A stretch of 19,488 nt of DNA from Bolinopsis microptera (taxonomy: Eukaryota; Ctenophora; Tentaculata; Lobata; Bolinopsidae), in assembly GCF_026151205.1 (NCBI RefSeq), contig NW_026971913.1, positions 1 to 19,488 of the forward strand, given 5' to 3'. The first letter of the stretch is position 1; every line of letters begins with the position of its first letter. The translations under genes were made by a program, and so were the position numbers. This document shows positions 17,839 through 19,488 of the stretch, piece after piece. The notes under the pieces are model-generated. The model was not told the origin of the DNA. It saw only the letters and a program-made list of their open reading frames with translations, and made no database searches.

Positions 17839-18673
17839 ACCTCAATTAGTATATAATGTTACTTTATCACCATCACTATGTCGATAAATTAGTTATTTTG
17901 CCAACACGGAGCAAATAAAGTTATAATATTTTTTTTGTGACGAAATTTACAAATTTTTACCCTGTTCAGGTGTTGAAATTTATCCAATGTTAACATATCA
18001 CTGCCATATAATAATTTATATGACCGGCGTATGGTTGAAATATTGTTAATTGATCCATAGTACGTAATATAGGGTGTTTAAGTTGGTATACTAATATTTA
18101 CTCAATTTCACACATGTTGAGATATCATACAAATTTATGTGACTAAATTTACCTATTTCTGCCTTCTGTATTTGTATTTGCCTATAACAATGAAATATGT
18201 GAACAATTCCAAACACATTCAGCTCACAAAATAATGCTAGACTATTCGGCATTTCTTGTCAGGATGTCATAAACATCCCTCATATAAATTTCTTAAATGT
18301 GTGACGGAGTTTACATGGTGCTACCATTTAAGGAAAAAAGTCGCTAAATATGTAGATAATAGTCATATACAACTATTCTATGAATTGGAAATTCGAAAAT
18401 TTGGTCAAACACGGCAACAAGGAGTCCATATAAACTCCGTCACGTTTTTATAGTGTGACAAAGTTTACAACTCACTGCCGGCCGCATTTAAGCGATATCT
18501 TATCGTCTGATAAAGATATCGTTATGAGACAAAGTTTATCTAGAGGATGAAACGATTATCTTAGGGTTAGAGGGTTTATATAGTTTCATAGTGTGACACA
18601 TTTTACATCATCGTGCCATTCAGTAGAGTCACTAATATTTACCAATATCCTCAAACTTCAATGAACGTGTCCA

Positions 18674-19105
18674 TATAGCTTCACGACAATCTGTTGTAAA
18701 ACAGGGGTTCCAGAAAACCCACTTCCCGATACTCCTGCAACATGAAATTTTTTTTACAGTCGATTTGGACAAGGTATAGACGCTCTGCAAAGTTTCAGAT
18801 CTCTAACTCAATTTTAACATGGTTTTTAAGGCACCTGAATATGGTGATTTTGGGTTTTTTACCTAATTTCGTATAACATGCTGGCGCGTATTTTGCGCAA
18901 ATTTCTTAAAAACCTCCACATAACTATTTCTTATTCCTGTCATCTTTAACATTGAATTAGAATGTTTTGAACTTAAATATACCTGCTGAACTACTTTCGA
19001 TGAGTCTTAATGCCTGGAAAACAATAAAGGGGATATAATAGTATAGGGGGTACATAGTGTTGTGAATATAAGGGCAACGGTTATGCTTGCCAGCATTGTG
19101 ATATG
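18674..19105 (-). repeat. Long inverted repeat, right arm, outer part
   Basis: Reverse complement of roughly 4322-4745 of the left arm, resuming immediately after the nested element. It contains the antisense copy of the microexon. Similarity ends at GTGATATG, next to unrelated sequence. If the true end is CACAATG, an ATAT target duplication would be possible, but the flank is too AT-rich to be sure. Confidence 0.92.
18983..19013 (-). pseudogene. Antisense copy of Pax-like microexon
   Basis: Its minus strand matches the 31-nt microexon at 4414-4444 base for base, with the same acceptor (TTGTTTTCCAG) and a donor changed from GTACAT to GTATAT. It lies downstream of the gene in opposite orientation, with no partner exons seen in phase on that strand. 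It is most likely a duplicated remnant. Confidence 0.7.
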
Positions 19106-19488
19106 ATACATGATATAGCTTCGTATTTTCATCACTTTTTAACAATCTCATATCCTTTTTCCAAAATTTTCATCTCATATTAAGGAAGTTGGGATTTGTG
19201 TGATATTGACCATGATATGTTGACATGCCAGTCGGTTGTGATAAAACCATTTTGGTACGTTTCTAATTCCTACTTTTTATTTCAAATTCTATTTTTAAAT
19301 ATACGTGATCAAATATAAAGTCACATGCTTTTAAAATTCGGTTCACATAACTTAAAATTGTAAAATCATGTATCGTCGTGGTTTTTTTTAAAAGGCGAAT
19401 GTTAAAAAGTTTTCGAGATAATGACCCCTTAACGTTAACATTGGCCCTTTTGTGTAACCAATTTTCTGGAATGTTTTAGGGCGAATGT
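19106..19488. other. AT-rich 3' flank, nothing recognised
   Basis: Beyond the right arm there is no open frame with coding character, no repeat shared with the rest of the window and no RNA gene that I can see. Confidence 0.55.

Larger units (their letters stand above)
15558..18673. mobile_element. 3116-bp nested element with 37-bp TIRs and phased boxes
   Basis: It begins TGGACACGTTCATTGAAGTT and ends in the reverse complement. The terminal repeats agree over 37 bp with one mismatch (15558-15594, 18637-18673). The left arm of the long inverted repeat shows the uninterrupted site, proving an insertion. Flanks are TATA on both sides, so the target duplication is TA or TATA. Inside are two related blocks (15558-16232 and 16233-about 16811), the second starting with a copy of the terminal sequence. 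Then come 311-bp tandem units (from 16821) and more diverged sequence. The GTGAC-N4-TTTAC box recurs throughout. There is no transposase, so the element is non-autonomous. I do not recognise the family. Confidence 0.9.

Noticed and set aside
18256-18453. 65-codon plus-strand ORF in the 3.1-kb element
   Set aside because: It overlaps two of the repeated boxes, is AT-rich without a domain, and is not repeated in frame elsewhere in the element.

Overview
The window is AT-rich animal DNA. It has spliceosomal introns with GT...AG ends, a polyadenylation signal, a LINE remnant, TA-flanked DNA elements, minisatellites and a long-unit satellite. The only gene I can support is the 3' part of a Pax-like transcription factor gene on the + strand. 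Its first visible exon (4021-4125) encodes the end of a paired domain (VPSASTINRILRNK). Eight further exons, including a 31-nt microexon, join to it with fully consistent phases and end at a TGA at 10797-10799. Together they give 1323 nt, or 440 residues plus stop. The tail is rich in Ser, Pro and Thr, and no homeodomain is visible. Most of the paired domain must lie upstream of the window. The animal is probably an invertebrate; the phylum cannot be fixed from the sequence.

Layout: 1-1442 is intron-like or intergenic DNA with a possible SINE and an A39 tract. 1443-3786 is a 356-bp satellite array (6.6 copies). 4021-10799 holds the Pax-like exons, with AATAAA at 11143. 4322-6098 is one arm of a long inverted repeat; the other arm is at 14212-15557 plus 18674-19105, split by a 3.1-kb insertion. 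Each arm ends inward at a 327-bp near-perfect foldback element, and a third copy of that element lies at 13870-14198. 11198-12255 is a TA-flanked element with 19-bp inverted ends. 15558-18673 is a 3116-bp element with 37-bp terminal repeats, no credible ORF, and about 23 copies of a 14-bp box.

The most unusual signals are these. (1) The box GTGAC-N4-TTTAC, usually followed 6-7 nt later by TGCC, recurs about every 150-160 bp through the 3.1-kb element and switches orientation near 16.84 kb. (2) The 31-nt microexon lies inside the left repeat arm, and an exact antisense copy with both splice sites lies 14.5 kb away. (3) A 32-bp minisatellite multiplies the 5' splice site of the exon at 6126-6257 about ninefold. 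(4) The two arms of each foldback element vary together between copies.

Everything here was read by eye. Exon joins rest on splice consensus, phase continuity and coding character, not on transcripts.
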